A stretch of 38,062 nucleotides of DNA. Source: Candidatus Saccharimonadota bacterium (lineage in GTDB: Bacteria; Patescibacteriota; Saccharimonadia; Saccharimonadales; Saccharimonadaceae). Where the stretch lies: assembly GCA_017447485.1 (NCBI GenBank), contig JAFSNI010000013.1:1-38062 (forward strand), written 5' to 3'. The position numbers and the translations under genes are program-made. Shown here in pieces: positions 24,528 to 32,529 of this stretch. Position 1 is the first letter of the stretch, and each line of letters starts with the position of its first letter. The notes below the pieces were generated by a model. The model was not told where the DNA came from. It made no database searches and saw nothing but the letters and a program-made list of their open reading frames with translations.

Positions 24528-25141
24528 TATTTCTTCTCCCCTTTATTCCATTCTTTGCGTGGAACCTGTTGTTTCAAACCTTCGATCACCGCATAAGCAA
24601 TGTTGACTTTGTTGGTTGAGCCCAACGATTTCGAAATTAAGTTCTTCACACCCGTCAGACCCATGATTGAACGCACCGTCCCACCGGCGATAATCCCAGT
24701 ACCAGGAGCGGCTGGTTTCAATAACACATCCGCGCCAGTGACTTTCGTACGCGTTTCGTGGCAAATCGTCTCGCCATCAACGTTAAACGTAATCATCGAC
24801 TTCTTGGCTTTACGGCCTGCTTTTGCAACCGCCGTCGTCACATCGTTACCCTTTGCAACACCAATACCGACTCTATTTTTGTGATCCCCAATCGCCACCA
24901 ATGCTTTAAACCGCATCCGGCGACCACCAGCCACCGTCCGCGAAACGCGATCCACCGCAATCGTAATCTCGTCAAATTCCTTTGGCGCAACATCCGCTTT
25001 TACGCGGTCCCGGCGATTCTTGCGATCCATTTTCTTTCCAGCAATATCACGCGTCTGCTTCGTTGCCGCAACCTTGTCCTCCATTTTCAGAGTACCGGAT
25101 TTGTTAATTACTCTTGGGGCTTTTTTCTCAGCTTCTGCCAT
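24527..25141 (-). CDS. rpsE: Small ribosomal subunit protein uS5
   Basis: A 204-residue protein of the 30S subunit, important for decoding accuracy. A Lys-rich N-terminal extension (about 1-55, basic and charged) precedes the double-stranded RNA-binding fold with VDRVSRTVAGGRRMRFKALV, and the C-terminal fold with GTGIIAGGTVRSIMGLTGVKN. The ATG at 25141 (MAEAEKKAPRV) is chosen because an upstream ATG would run into rplR; the rplR stop is two bases away and a ggag ribosome site lies inside its end. Confidence 0.97.
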   Translation of the reverse strand: MAEAEKKAPRVINKSGTLKMEDKVAATKQTRDIAGKKMDRKNRRDRVKADVAPKEFDEITIAVDRVSRTVAGGRRMRFKALVAIGDHKNRVGIGVAKGNDVTTAVAKAGRKAKKSMITFNVDGETICHETRTKVTGADVLLKPAAPGTGIIAGGTVRSIMGLTGVKNLISKSLGSTNKVNIAYAVIEGLKQQVPRKEWNKGEKK

Positions 25142-25142
25142 A

Positions 25143-25472
25143 TTAAAACTCCAATCCTTCCTTGCGAGCAGCATCAGCGAGTGCTTTCATTCTGCCAGCA
25201 TATAATTTAGACCCACGGTCAAAGACGACTTTGGAAACTTTTGCTGCCTTCGCTTTTTTCGCAATTTCGGCACCAATCTTCGCTGCCTTTTCCGTCTTCG
25301 AACCGGTCATTTTAGCTCCTACGGTCGTCGCATAAGCTAAAGTGGTTTTCTTGTCATCGTCAATCACCTGCGCAGTAATGTGCAAGTTCGAAAAATGAAC
25401 CGAAAGACGCGGACGATCGCTCGTGCCATGAATTTTTGCGCGGGTTCTTGCCGCTCTAAATACCTTATTCAT
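25143..25472 (-). CDS. rplR: Large ribosomal subunit protein uL18
   Basis: A 109-residue 5S rRNA-binding protein of the central protuberance. Motifs are RARTRAKIHGTSDRPRLSVHFSN, the 5S contact region, VGAKMTGSKTEKAAKIG, and the C-terminal FDRGSKLYAGRMKALADAAR. The length is a little short because the N-terminal basic arm is reduced. Start and stop touch rplF and rpsE within one or two bases. Confidence 0.96.
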   Translation of the reverse strand: MNKVFRAARTRAKIHGTSDRPRLSVHFSNLHITAQVIDDDKKTTLAYATTVGAKMTGSKTEKAAKIGAEIAKKAKAAKVSKVVFDRGSKLYAGRMKALADAARKEGLEF

Positions 25473-26008
25473 TATTTCTTACCTGCCTTTCCAGCCTTGC
25501 GAATGATAACTTCATCCACATACTTAATACCTTTACCCTTGTATGGTTCAGGTTTCTTCAGCGCACGGATTTCCGCAGCGACCTGACCGACTTTTTGTTT
25601 GTCGATGCCAGACACCGTGATTTCCATTTTGTTAGTAGTCAGCTGGACACCTTCCGGAGCTTTATATTTCACTGGGTGTGAAAAACCAAGCGCCATCTCG
25701 ATTTCTTGTCCACCGCCCGAAAGGCGGAAACCGACACCGTTAATTTCTAGTTTTTTCTCAAAGCCTTTAGTCACACCTTGAACGGCGTTGTTTAAAAGCG
25801 CGCGTTGCAAACCGTGCCAAGCTCGAGATTTTGGCTCGTCATCCTCGCGGGTAACGATCACCTGAGTACCTTCAACCTTTGTTAAGGTTTTCGGCTGAAC
25901 CGGAACGATGAGTTGACCCTTCGGGCCTGCGACAGTAATTTCCTTGTCGCCGACCGTGATTGTCACTCCCGCCGGAATATCGATGGGTTGTTTTCCGATA
26001 CGACTCAT
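25472..26008 (-). CDS. rplF: Large ribosomal subunit protein uL6
   Basis: A 178-residue protein near the factor-binding site of the 50S subunit. Two L6 domains are visible: SRIGKQPIDIPAGVTITVGD with LTKVEGTQVIVTR, and the second with GVGFRLSGGGQEIEMALGFSHPV and the C-terminal EPYKGKGIKY motif. The ATG at 26008 (MSRIGKQ) has aaaggaag just upstream. A -10 box lies 28 bases further on, so this gene starts its own transcript after the two inserted genes, unlike the usual spc operon where it follows rpsH directly. Confidence 0.97.
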   Translation of the reverse strand: MSRIGKQPIDIPAGVTITVGDKEITVAGPKGQLIVPVQPKTLTKVEGTQVIVTREDDEPKSRAWHGLQRALLNNAVQGVTKGFEKKLEINGVGFRLSGGGQEIEMALGFSHPVKYKAPEGVQLTTNKMEITVSGIDKQKVGQVAAEIRALKKPEPYKGKGIKYVDEVIIRKAGKAGKK

Positions 26009-26035
26009 ATCTTCCTTTACTTTAATATCCTGACC

Positions 26036-26041
26036 ATTATA
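26036..26041 (-). promoter_or_regulatory. Extended -10 starting the rplF-rplR-rpsE-rplO unit
   Basis: The sequence TGTGCTATAAT directly follows the upstream gene's terminator. A leader of about 22 nt with aaaggaag precedes the ATG at 26008. This promoter restores expression of the second half of the split spc cluster. Confidence 0.7.
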
Positions 26042-26051
26042 GCACACTTTA

Positions 26052-26089
26052 ACAAAAAAGTAAAGGGATCGCTCCCTTTACTTTCCAAA
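26052..26089 (-). terminator. Intrinsic terminator of the large surface protein gene
   Basis: The 12-bp perfect stem aaagtaaaggga (26057-26068) and its complement (26073-26084) with a tcgc loop is followed on the minus strand by a run of T (26054-26059). It separates the surface-protein unit from the rplF promoter immediately beyond. Confidence 0.9.
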
Positions 26090-26102
26090 TTTTGTCTTTA
26101 TT

Positions 26103-28865
26103 TTAGTCTTTTACGATGCCAGTATCCGGCGCTCGCGGTATTTCTGGCATATCCGTATAAGCAATCAAGTAGGTCGAGAATCTGTCCGAATCAAAGCTTA
26201 CAATCTTGTGTTCAGCGTCAAATTCCACGTCACTCAACTTTTCTGCCTTACCACCGTGATAGCGCACGACCGAATATACTCGCGTATAACCATCTGCTAC
26301 TGCTGCGTCATCCGACACGTCCACACTGACTTTGAGTGATTTATCAAGCTCGGTAATTTTACCGACCGTCTCACCGCCAGCCCGCAGCTCAACGTCAATC
26401 TCGACAAACCTGTGACCAGTCTTACCCGACCCCATTTCGGACTTAAGTTTCGCGACTTCCGCATCACCAAGTTCCGATTCTTTTCTAGTTTCTGGCTCTG
26501 TTAAAACAGCTTCAATCGTCTCGCCGCCAAGGATTGCTTCAGCAAGCCTTTCAGTATCGCTAATCGTAACCTTAGTGCCATCATCAAGCGTCAGCTCCAT
26601 TGTGCCATCTTCATTGATGTCGCCAGCCATCACTTCTTCAATAATGCTGGTCACGTAAGCCTGCATGACTTTTTCGTTGCTCCGCGCAACGCCTTCTTCA
26701 TCATCCACCGCTTCCGCCGCCTCATCTGTCGCTTCAAACTCAAACAACACAATGCCGTAGCCTTCTTCATAACGATTGCCATTCTTGTCTTCAAGAATAA
26801 ATACCGCATATGCATATGGCGACTTTTCTTCACTCGTCACTTCATTGCCTTCATCGTCATACCCATAAGCCATATAGACTGGCATTTTGTTTACAGTGAT
26901 CGTGAAAGTTCCATCTTTATTTATCGAGCCCTCAACCGATTTCTCAGCATTTTCTTCCTCGCTACTATACGAATCTGCCGCCGCAACCGAGAAACCCGCA
27001 ACCTTATAACCACTACCCGTAGTTACCGTAAAGGTCTGACTTGTGCCCACTGCTTGTGCCCGCTTCATTGTAGTTGTAATTTCATACACCCGAATTGGCG
27101 TCGTCTTCACAACCCGACCATCATACACATATTCTAGTGCCGTCTCACCGGCTTTCAAGCCTTCGATCACGGTTTGCGTATATTCTTCATCACCAGATTG
27201 CTCCGTCATTGTCGAAAACTTCGCGATCGTCTCATCCGCAATTCTCGCCGTCACCCCCTCGCTAGCAATGTGCTCAGGATAATAATAGAAAAACCCGTTG
27301 ACACGAATCCCGTAATACTCGCTATCATCATACACCGAGTATGCTTTAACGGTCGTCTTACCTCTTTCTTCGCCGTCATAGAACCAGGTAATTACATTCT
27401 CGCCATAAATCGTTGCTGTTTGATCTTCGTCGTTAATATAAATATTGTCCTCACCACTGAGTTCATACGTAATCCCTTCGCCACTTGCCGTTACGCCAAG
27501 TTCCGCAAAAGTCCGCACGTTACTATCATCACCCCAGTCCGACAAATCGACATAAATAGTTTTGTCCTCAACTTCAAGCGAGCCATGCGCAACCACCTTA
27601 AGCAGAGCCTCTGCAGTATTGCCATTCATGTCCTCTGCGACAATTTTATAGGTCCCTATCGCGCCAACTTTCGCACTGACAGCATTGCCCTCAACCGAGA
27701 TTTCCTCGTTTGTCAGCTCATCGCCATTCGTGTAATATGCGGAATAAACCACATCCGTCCGGTCGCTTGCGCCAATCTTTGTCGGCGTCACCGTCGCATT
27801 TAACGTAATATCATGACCTTCCGCCACAGAATATTCGCTCTGTGGGAACGCAATTGTAAAGTCATCGTCCGCAATCACATAATAGCCATTCCCGCCATCA
27901 TAGCTATTATAGCCTCCCGCTAGATATTCTGCCGGATCAGTCGAAAACACACCGCCAGTAATAGCCAACGACTCAATCGAATCTACCGTGCCGTAACTAT
28001 AGATTGCAGATTCGTGCTCAGAAGTAAACGAACCCGATTCAACGCTCAGCTCAATCCCTCCAGCGTAGCCAGAGTTCTTTTCAATCTGGATTGCTGCACC
28101 CGAAGCGTTAATTCCGTTGTTATAAGTTGCCGGTGGTAAAACTTCTGGCGCCGCAGTACCAGTAACGTCTGCGCCATCAACATTGACAATACCAGATTTA
28201 ATCCCAATACCGGACCCCGAACCGGTAATGGTAGCCTCACCAATATCCCAGCGCGCATATCCCATTGCTGAAACCGCCACGCCGTCCTCGTTACTAGCCG
28301 TAATCGTCGCACCATCATGGATATTCACTAACGGATAGTTGGTCTTATCCTTGATATTACCAAGCATCCAAATACCAGAGTTTTGTCCAGCCAAGGTACC
28401 ATAAATATCAATCTGCATATTATAGGCTGTAGTACCATTATTATATACTACAATCGGGTTCGGGCCTTCCAAAGTCACGCCTTCGCCAATCGTCACCTGA
28501 GTACGATCGGACGAATCAGCGCTCGCAGTACCATAAACCCGGATAATCCCCGTATTTAAAGTATTGGTAGTGGAAATCGACCCTGGACCAGTAATGTTCA
28601 AAGTATGTCCTCCCACCTGGAAAAACTTCGCTGTCGTACTAGATGTAATGCTGTGCCCGTTTAATTCAATTGTCAGGTCACGATCAAGCGTGTATAGCCC
28701 GTCCATGGTCACGTCTTCAAACAACGCACAGACATTCTCAGTGCCAGCCAAGCAACTCTCAAAGTCTGTATCTGCAAAGACACTTCCCGCCGGGACCACC
28801 ACATTCCCGAGTATTAACGCCAACGCAGAAAATCCCGACGCTAGCCGTTTAATATTATTTGTCAT
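26103..28865 (-). CDS. Large secreted surface protein with beta-helix-like region
   Basis: A 920-residue protein. The signal peptide is about 1-32 (LASGFSALALILGNVVVPAG, cut near VFA). The N-terminal third has short repeated strands such as IELNGHSI, HTLNITGPGSI, VNIHDGATI and GVAVSAMG, typical of a right-handed parallel beta-helix, often found in adhesins and glycan-binding proteins. The middle has Ig-like or bacterial surface modules (ITLNATVTPTKIG, TYKIVAEDMNGNTAEA). An acidic C-terminal third ends STYLIAYTDMPEIPRAPDTG and four more residues. The ending looks like a sorting-type motif whose hydrophobic helix and basic tail are missing. The ATG at 28865 is chosen by aaaggagg ten bases upstream. 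It interrupts the ribosomal cluster, and its own promoter and terminator flank it. Confidence 0.85.
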   Translation of the reverse strand: MTNNIKRLASGFSALALILGNVVVPAGSVFADTDFESCLAGTENVCALFEDVTMDGLYTLDRDLTIELNGHSITSSTTAKFFQVGGHTLNITGPGSISTTNTLNTGIIRVYGTASADSSDRTQVTIGEGVTLEGPNPIVVYNNGTTAYNMQIDIYGTLAGQNSGIWMLGNIKDKTNYPLVNIHDGATITASNEDGVAVSAMGYARWDIGEATITGSGSGIGIKSGIVNVDGADVTGTAAPEVLPPATYNNGINASGAAIQIEKNSGYAGGIELSVESGSFTSEHESAIYSYGTVDSIESLAITGGVFSTDPAEYLAGGYNSYDGGNGYYVIADDDFTIAFPQSEYSVAEGHDITLNATVTPTKIGASDRTDVVYSAYYTNGDELTNEEISVEGNAVSAKVGAIGTYKIVAEDMNGNTAEALLKVVAHGSLEVEDKTIYVDLSDWGDDSNVRTFAELGVTASGEGITYELSGEDNIYINDEDQTATIYGENVITWFYDGEERGKTTVKAYSVYDDSEYYGIRVNGFFYYYPEHIASEGVTARIADETIAKFSTMTEQSGDEEYTQTVIEGLKAGETALEYVYDGRVVKTTPIRVYEITTTMKRAQAVGTSQTFTVTTGSGYKVAGFSVAAADSYSSEEENAEKSVEGSINKDGTFTITVNKMPVYMAYGYDDEGNEVTSEEKSPYAYAVFILEDKNGNRYEEGYGIVLFEFEATDEAAEAVDDEEGVARSNEKVMQAYVTSIIEEVMAGDINEDGTMELTLDDGTKVTISDTERLAEAILGGETIEAVLTEPETRKESELGDAEVAKLKSEMGSGKTGHRFVEIDVELRAGGETVGKITELDKSLKVSVDVSDDAAVADGYTRVYSVVRYHGGKAEKLSDVEFDAEHKIVSFDSDRFSTYLIAYTDMPEIPRAPDTGIVKD

Positions 28866-28901
28866 ATGCCTATGACCTCCTTTCACTCCTTATTACCTAC
28901 C

Positions 28902-28930
28902 ATTATAAGCCAGCCAAAACTAAAAATCAA
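28902..28930 (-). promoter_or_regulatory. Promoter of the large surface protein gene
   Basis: TATAAT at 28902-28907 and TTGATT 17 bp upstream on the minus strand. The leader is about 30 nt with a strong Shine-Dalgarno (aaaggagg) before the ATG at 28865. Confidence 0.7.
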
Positions 28931-28942
28931 TCACATTTTAAG

Positions 28943-30061
28943 CTAATTTTCAGTTAATTTTAGAAGGCAATTCTCTTTCGTAATAATCTCAACTCTTTTC
29001 GGATTATACGCATTAACGAACGCATTTGGCAATTTTGCATTAGCCTTATTTAGTTTGATTTCAATCGCCGTCAGCTCCCCGTCTCGCTCCAATATAAAAT
29101 CCACTTCCTGCTGATCTGTATTACGCCAAAAATAAATATTATCAAGCGGACATTTTTTCTTCAGCTCACTAATTACATAGTTTTCAAAAATCGCACCCGC
29201 ATCCGGCCGCGAGTCCATAGGACGAAAATCATTTATAATCGCATTCCGAATTCCCGTGTCATAAAAATAAATCTTTTGCGAAAACCTCAACTCATTCCTT
29301 AAGTTCCGGCTAAAGGACGGCAACCGAAAAATAATAAACGACTGCTCCAGCAGAGAAATATATTTGTCAACCGTCTTCCGGTCGATTCCTACCAACCCTG
29401 CCAGTTCCGTCATACTAACTTGCCCGCCAACCTGCAAAGCCAGCGCTTTCAAAATATTCCGCAGCTTATCGGTTTTAATAATTTCACCGAGCGACAACAC
29501 ATCCTTATATAGACTATCACTTGCAAGTTCTGTCGCTGTAATTCTCGCATTCGGCAAATCTCGCACCACCGCCGGATACGAACCATAAATCAAACGATTG
29601 TCCAAATTCGCTAGCTCATTTTCATAGCCATTCGTCTCCACCAGCTCCCTAGCCGAAGGCGCTGGCAACCAAAAAGTCCACTTTCGTCCCGTCATTGGCT
29701 CATTGATTTTATTTGCAAGGTCAAACGACGAACTCCCTGTCGCCACAAACTGTATTTTATCGCCGTAATTATCATGCAGAATCTTCAGTTTCAGACCAAT
29801 ATTCTCAATTCTCTGTGCCTCATCTATAATTATCGTCTTATAATTGCCAAGTAATGGCAAAAAAGCCTTTGAATCGGCAGTCTGAAAATCCACTTGCGTT
29901 TGCTCATCATCGCCATTCATCCACTTCACATCATCTTCATCATCAAAAATTGTCTTGAGAAGCGTCGTTTTTCCAACTTGACGCGCCCCATAAATCACAA
30001 TGGTTTTCCCTGAACCAATCCTATTTCTAATCTCCTGTTCTAAATCTCGTTTGATAATCAT
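28943..30061 (-). CDS. AAA_14/DUF4143 ATP-binding protein
   Basis: A 372-residue protein of the archaeal-type AAA ATPase family with a DUF4143 C-terminal part. Walker A is GARQVGKT (25-32), Walker B is TIIIDEAQ (76-83), and sensor-like ATGSSSFDLAN follows. A winged-helix-like segment holds MTELAGLVGIDRKTVDKYISLL. The C-terminal part has a PD-(D/E)XK-like core, QQEVDFILERDGELTAIEIK. Families of this type are common, patchy across genomes and often near mobile DNA; the cellular role is not settled. The start at 30061 (MIIKRDLEQE) is chosen since TATAAT (30069-30074) is seven bases before it. The gene sits in the middle of the spc ribosomal cluster, which suggests insertion. Confidence 0.9.
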   Translation of the reverse strand: MIIKRDLEQEIRNRIGSGKTIVIYGARQVGKTTLLKTIFDDEDDVKWMNGDDEQTQVDFQTADSKAFLPLLGNYKTIIIDEAQRIENIGLKLKILHDNYGDKIQFVATGSSSFDLANKINEPMTGRKWTFWLPAPSARELVETNGYENELANLDNRLIYGSYPAVVRDLPNARITATELASDSLYKDVLSLGEIIKTDKLRNILKALALQVGGQVSMTELAGLVGIDRKTVDKYISLLEQSFIIFRLPSFSRNLRNELRFSQKIYFYDTGIRNAIINDFRPMDSRPDAGAIFENYVISELKKKCPLDNIYFWRNTDQQEVDFILERDGELTAIEIKLNKANAKLPNAFVNAYNPKRVEIITKENCLLKLTEN

Positions 30062-30068
30062 AACCTCT

Positions 30069-30097
30069 ATTATATCACACAAAACACCACTTTGCAA
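30069..30097 (-). promoter_or_regulatory. Promoter of the AAA_14 ATPase gene
   Basis: TTGCAA at 30092-30097 and TATAAT at 30069-30074 with 17 bp between. The ATG lies seven bases after the -10, so the transcript is probably leaderless. Two 27-bp repeats lie directly upstream (30106-30164). Confidence 0.75.
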
Positions 30098-30105
30098 CCC
30101 AAATT

Positions 30106-30164
30106 CCCCAAAAACTGCCATTTTTGGGGATTCCATTCCCCGAAAACAGCCATTTTTGGGGATT
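30106..30164. repeat. Two 27-bp direct repeats with inverted ends upstream of the ATPase gene
   Basis: Copies at 30106-30132 and 30138-30164 differ at 2 of 27 positions and start 32 bp apart, about three helical turns. Each opens with cccc plus A-run and closes with T-run plus gggg, giving dyad symmetry. They lie upstream of the -35 of the ATPase gene and downstream of the rpsH terminator. The spacing and symmetry fit binding sites for a dimeric regulator; function is inferred. Confidence 0.6.
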
Positions 30165-30190
30165 TTACCCCATTTTTACCCCAAAAACAC

Positions 30191-30222
30191 CAAAAACTCA
30201 CCCCTGTTAAACAGGGGTGAGC
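30191..30222 (-). terminator. Intrinsic terminator after rpsH
   Basis: The stem ctcacccctgt/acaggggtgag (30197-30207 and 30211-30221) is followed on the minus strand by TTTTT (30192-30196). It ends the long L3-to-S8 unit. A second, AT-rich palindrome (actatatattatatatagt) lies between it and the rpsH stop. Confidence 0.9.
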
Positions 30223-30243
30223 TACTATATATTATATATAGTA

Positions 30244-30645
30244 TTACCAAACGCGCACTAGTATTTCGCCGCCCAGGCGATTTTTCTTCGCCTCGCGCCC
30301 AGTCATCAGCCCCTTAGACGTAGAAATGATTTCCATCCCGCGCCCAGACTTCACGGCTCGTAGCTCATCCGCGCCAGCGTAAACCCGACGTCCCGGTTTA
30401 GAAACCTTTACGATTTCGTTAATCCGCGCCACCTTCCCCGGCTCGTTAATCACCACGTGAAGTAACCCGCGTGGTTCGCCCTCTTCAACCGAGTACGAAG
30501 CCAGGTAGCCATTTCGGGTCAAAACCTCGACCACATTCACTTTAAGTTTCGAAGTAGGAACGAGGATTTCAGTCTTACCAGCCTCAATCGCATTACGAAT
30601 GCGCGTTAAGAGGTCAGCGATTTGATCAGTAGATTGTAATGACAT
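30244..30645 (-). CDS. rpsH: Small ribosomal subunit protein uS8
   Basis: A 133-residue 16S rRNA-binding protein central to 30S assembly. It shows DQIADLLTRIRNAIEAGK at the start, then KVSKPGRRVYAGADELRAV and the C-terminal GMEIISTSKGLMTGREAKK that marks the family. It has its own aaaggag site. In most bacteria it is followed at once by rplF; here a terminator follows, so the operon ends with this gene. In E. coli S8 represses the spc operon by binding its mRNA at rplE; whether that survives here cannot be told. Confidence 0.97.
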   Translation of the reverse strand: MSLQSTDQIADLLTRIRNAIEAGKTEILVPTSKLKVNVVEVLTRNGYLASYSVEEGEPRGLLHVVINEPGKVARINEIVKVSKPGRRVYAGADELRAVKSGRGMEIISTSKGLMTGREAKKNRLGGEILVRVW

Positions 30646-30659
30646 ATTTCTCCTTTCTC

Positions 30660-30929
30660 CTACCAGCTACTCTTAGTTACACCAGGAATCTCACCTTTGG
30701 AAGCTTTTTCCCGGAAGTTAATACGAGAGAGACCAAACCGGCGCATATAACCACGCGGCCGCCCGTCCAGCATATCGCGGTTTTTCAGCCGCGTCACCGA
30801 TGCGTTGCGTGGCAGCTTCTGCAAACCTTCCAGGTCGCCAGCTGCCTTCAGCTCTGCGCGTTTAGCTTTATATTTCTCATACATTTTGCGTCGTTTTTCG
30901 TCGCGAAGAACAGCAGATTTCTTAGCCAT
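30660..30929 (-). CDS. rpsN: Small ribosomal subunit protein uS14
   Basis: An 89-residue protein of the 30S head. The start [20 protein letters not shown] and the end [20 protein letters not shown] with [11 protein letters not shown] are diagnostic. It lacks the CXXC pairs of the zinc form and has the longer zinc-free length. The frame is open further upstream, but the ATG at 30929 is right: rplE ends two bases before and aggga lies in its tail. Confidence 0.96.
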   Translation of the reverse strand: MAKKSAVLRDEKRRKMYEKYKAKRAELKAAGDLEGLQKLPRNASVTRLKNRDMLDGRPRGYMRRFGLSRINFREKASKGEIPGVTKSSW

Positions 30930-30930
30930 C

Positions 30931-31524
30931 TTACTTATCTCCCTTCTCAAACGGCATTCCGAAGAGTTCCAAAAGTTTAGTACTCCCTTCTTTTGAACCA
31001 TTTTTAATAATAAACGTAATTTCAAGGCCATGCAAAACTGCCGCATCTTCGAAAGTAATTTCTGGGAACACAGTTTGTTCCTTGAGGCCTAAATTGTAGT
31101 TACCTTGCTTGTCAAACGCATTTCTTGACACGCCGTGAAAATCGCGCACGTGTGGCAAAGCGATATTAATTAAACGATCGACAAACTCATACATCTTATC
31201 ATTCCGTAAAGTCGTGAGATAGCCAACTGGCGCTCCCATGCCTTTCCGAATCTTAAATGTCGCGATCGACTTCTTCGCCAGTCGCGAAGTCGCCGCCTGA
31301 CCAGTAATTTTCGCGAGTGTCAGTTCCACCGTTTCGGTAAATTTCTTGTCTTCGCGCTTCTTGCCCACGCCCGCCGACACGACGACTTTTTTAAGTTCTG
31401 GAACCTGGTTAATATTCTTCAACCCCAGCTCTTTCATTAGCTTCGCTTTTAGCTCATTATTATACAGAGCTTTTAAGCGTGGTTGTGCTGTTTTAGAAAC
31501 AGCAGCCGTTTTCTTTTCCGCCAT
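30931..31524 (-). CDS. rplE: Large ribosomal subunit protein uL5
   Basis: A 197-residue 5S rRNA and P-site tRNA contact protein. Diagnostic segments are [50 protein letters not shown] and the conserved [18 protein letters not shown]. It is about 15-20 residues longer than usual, because of an Ala/Lys-rich N-terminal start and a C-terminal extension. Its ATG overlaps the rplX stop by one base. Confidence 0.97.
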   Translation of the reverse strand: MAEKKTAAVSKTAQPRLKALYNNELKAKLMKELGLKNINQVPELKKVVVSAGVGKKREDKKFTETVELTLAKITGQAATSRLAKKSIATFKIRKGMGAPVGYLTTLRNDKMYEFVDRLINIALPHVRDFHGVSRNAFDKQGNYNLGLKEQTVFPEITFEDAAVLHGLEITFIIKNGSKEGSTKLLELFGMPFEKGDK

Positions 31525-31820
31525 TATTTAGCTCCTTTCTTTGCTTTTTTAGCATCCGCTTTCACGGCAGTTTTCTTCGCTGGTTTCTCGGCCTTCTTAT
31601 ATTCCGCCGCTTTCACCAACTTCAAATTCGACATCTCGACCCCAACATGAATCGTCTTTTTGCCCCCATTCGGGTTTACATAAGACTTCTTCAAATGGCG
31701 TTCAACGATGCCAATCCCCTCTAGCATTGCACGATGATTCTTGGTGTCAATTCGCACAATCTTCGCCTCTTTGCCCTTATTATCGCCAGCGATAATTTTC
31801 ACGGTATCATTAATTTTCAT
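31524..31820 (-). CDS. rplX: Large ribosomal subunit protein uL24
   Basis: A 98-residue assembly-initiating protein at the tunnel exit. The KOW motif is KIIAGDNKGKEAKIVRI, and the KSYVNPNGGKKTIHVGVEMSN loop region follows in shortened form. The C-terminal 25 residues are a Lys/Ala-rich tail that is not part of the core fold, a feature shared with several proteins in this window. One-base overlaps join it to rplN and rplE. Confidence 0.95.
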   Translation of the reverse strand: MKINDTVKIIAGDNKGKEAKIVRIDTKNHRAMLEGIGIVERHLKKSYVNPNGGKKTIHVGVEMSNLKLVKAAEYKKAEKPAKKTAVKADAKKAKKGAK

Positions 31821-32188
31821 TATAGTACCTCCGGCGCAAGGCTAATAATTTTAGTAAATCCTTTATCACGCAGTTCGCGCGGAATCGGCCCGAAGACACG
31901 CGTGCCTTTTGGCGTCTTGTCTTCATTCACGAGCACCGCCGCATTTTCGTCAAAGCGAATCGTCGAACCATCTGGGCGCCGAATTGGCATCACCGTCCGA
32001 ACGATTACCGCTTTTACCACCGCTTTTTTCTTCACATTACCGGTCGGAGTTGCATCCTTAACCGAGCAAGTGACAATATCACCAACCCGCGCATACCTTG
32101 CACGAGTCCCGCCGAGAACCCGAATTACTCCAAGCTCTTTCGCGCCCGAGTTATCCGCCACTTTTAATCTAGTTTCCTGTTGAATCAT
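31820..32188 (-). CDS. rplN: Large ribosomal subunit protein uL14
   Basis: A 122-residue protein with the exact usual length of the family. [18 protein letters not shown] at the start and [20 protein letters not shown] toward the end are diagnostic. It lies at the 50S face that contacts the 30S subunit. The ATG at 32188 is chosen over an upstream in-frame one inside rpsQ because it gives the family's normal N terminus and has ggggagaaat just before it. Confidence 0.98.
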   Translation of the reverse strand: MIQQETRLKVADNSGAKELGVIRVLGGTRARYARVGDIVTCSVKDATPTGNVKKKAVVKAVIVRTVMPIRRPDGSTIRFDENAAVLVNEDKTPKGTRVFGPIPRELRDKGFTKIISLAPEVL

Positions 32189-32189
32189 A

Positions 32190-32528
32190 TTATTTCTCCC
32201 CCTCCGTTTTGACCGTCTCAACAGCTTCAGCCTTTACAGCCTCTTCGCCCAAGACATCATTAACTTCTTCTTTTAGTTCAACAGTTCCTCGCGACTTCTC
32301 CAAAATCTTCACTAAAGTATAGGCTTTAGTGTGAGACAAAGGTCGGCACGCTGCAATTTCCACCCGATCCCCCTTCTTCGCTTCATTCTTTTCATCGTGC
32401 GCAGTATATTTACGAGTTTTTGTAAACTGCTTGCGATAAAGTGGATGAGTTTCACGAGAAATGATGGAGACGGTAATGGTCTTATCACGCGAATCGGAGG
32501 TCACTGTTCCAATGAGTGTGTGTGCCAT
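32190..32528 (-). CDS. rpsQ: Small ribosomal subunit protein uS17 with acidic tail
   Basis: A 112-residue 16S rRNA-binding protein. The OB-fold core covers the first ~85 residues: [57 protein letters not shown]. The remaining ~27 residues are an acidic Glu/Val/Ala tail ([18 protein letters not shown]) that ordinary S17 lacks. Between this gene and rplP there is a single base, so the usual rpmC (uL29) gene is absent here. The ribosome site (aggag) lies inside the last codons of rplP. Confidence 0.96.
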   Translation of the reverse strand: MAHTLIGTVTSDSRDKTITVSIISRETHPLYRKQFTKTRKYTAHDEKNEAKKGDRVEIAACRPLSHTKAYTLVKILEKSRGTVELKEEVNDVLGEEAVKAEAVETVKTEGEK

Positions 32529-32529
32529 C

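Noticed and set aside
27174-27803. Plus-strand open frame of 209 residues
   Set aside because: Antisense to the large surface protein, no domain, no start signals; a shadow of the coding strand.
30106-30190. CRISPR array
   Set aside because: Only two repeats with a 5-bp gap, no spacers and no cas genes; more like regulatory boxes.
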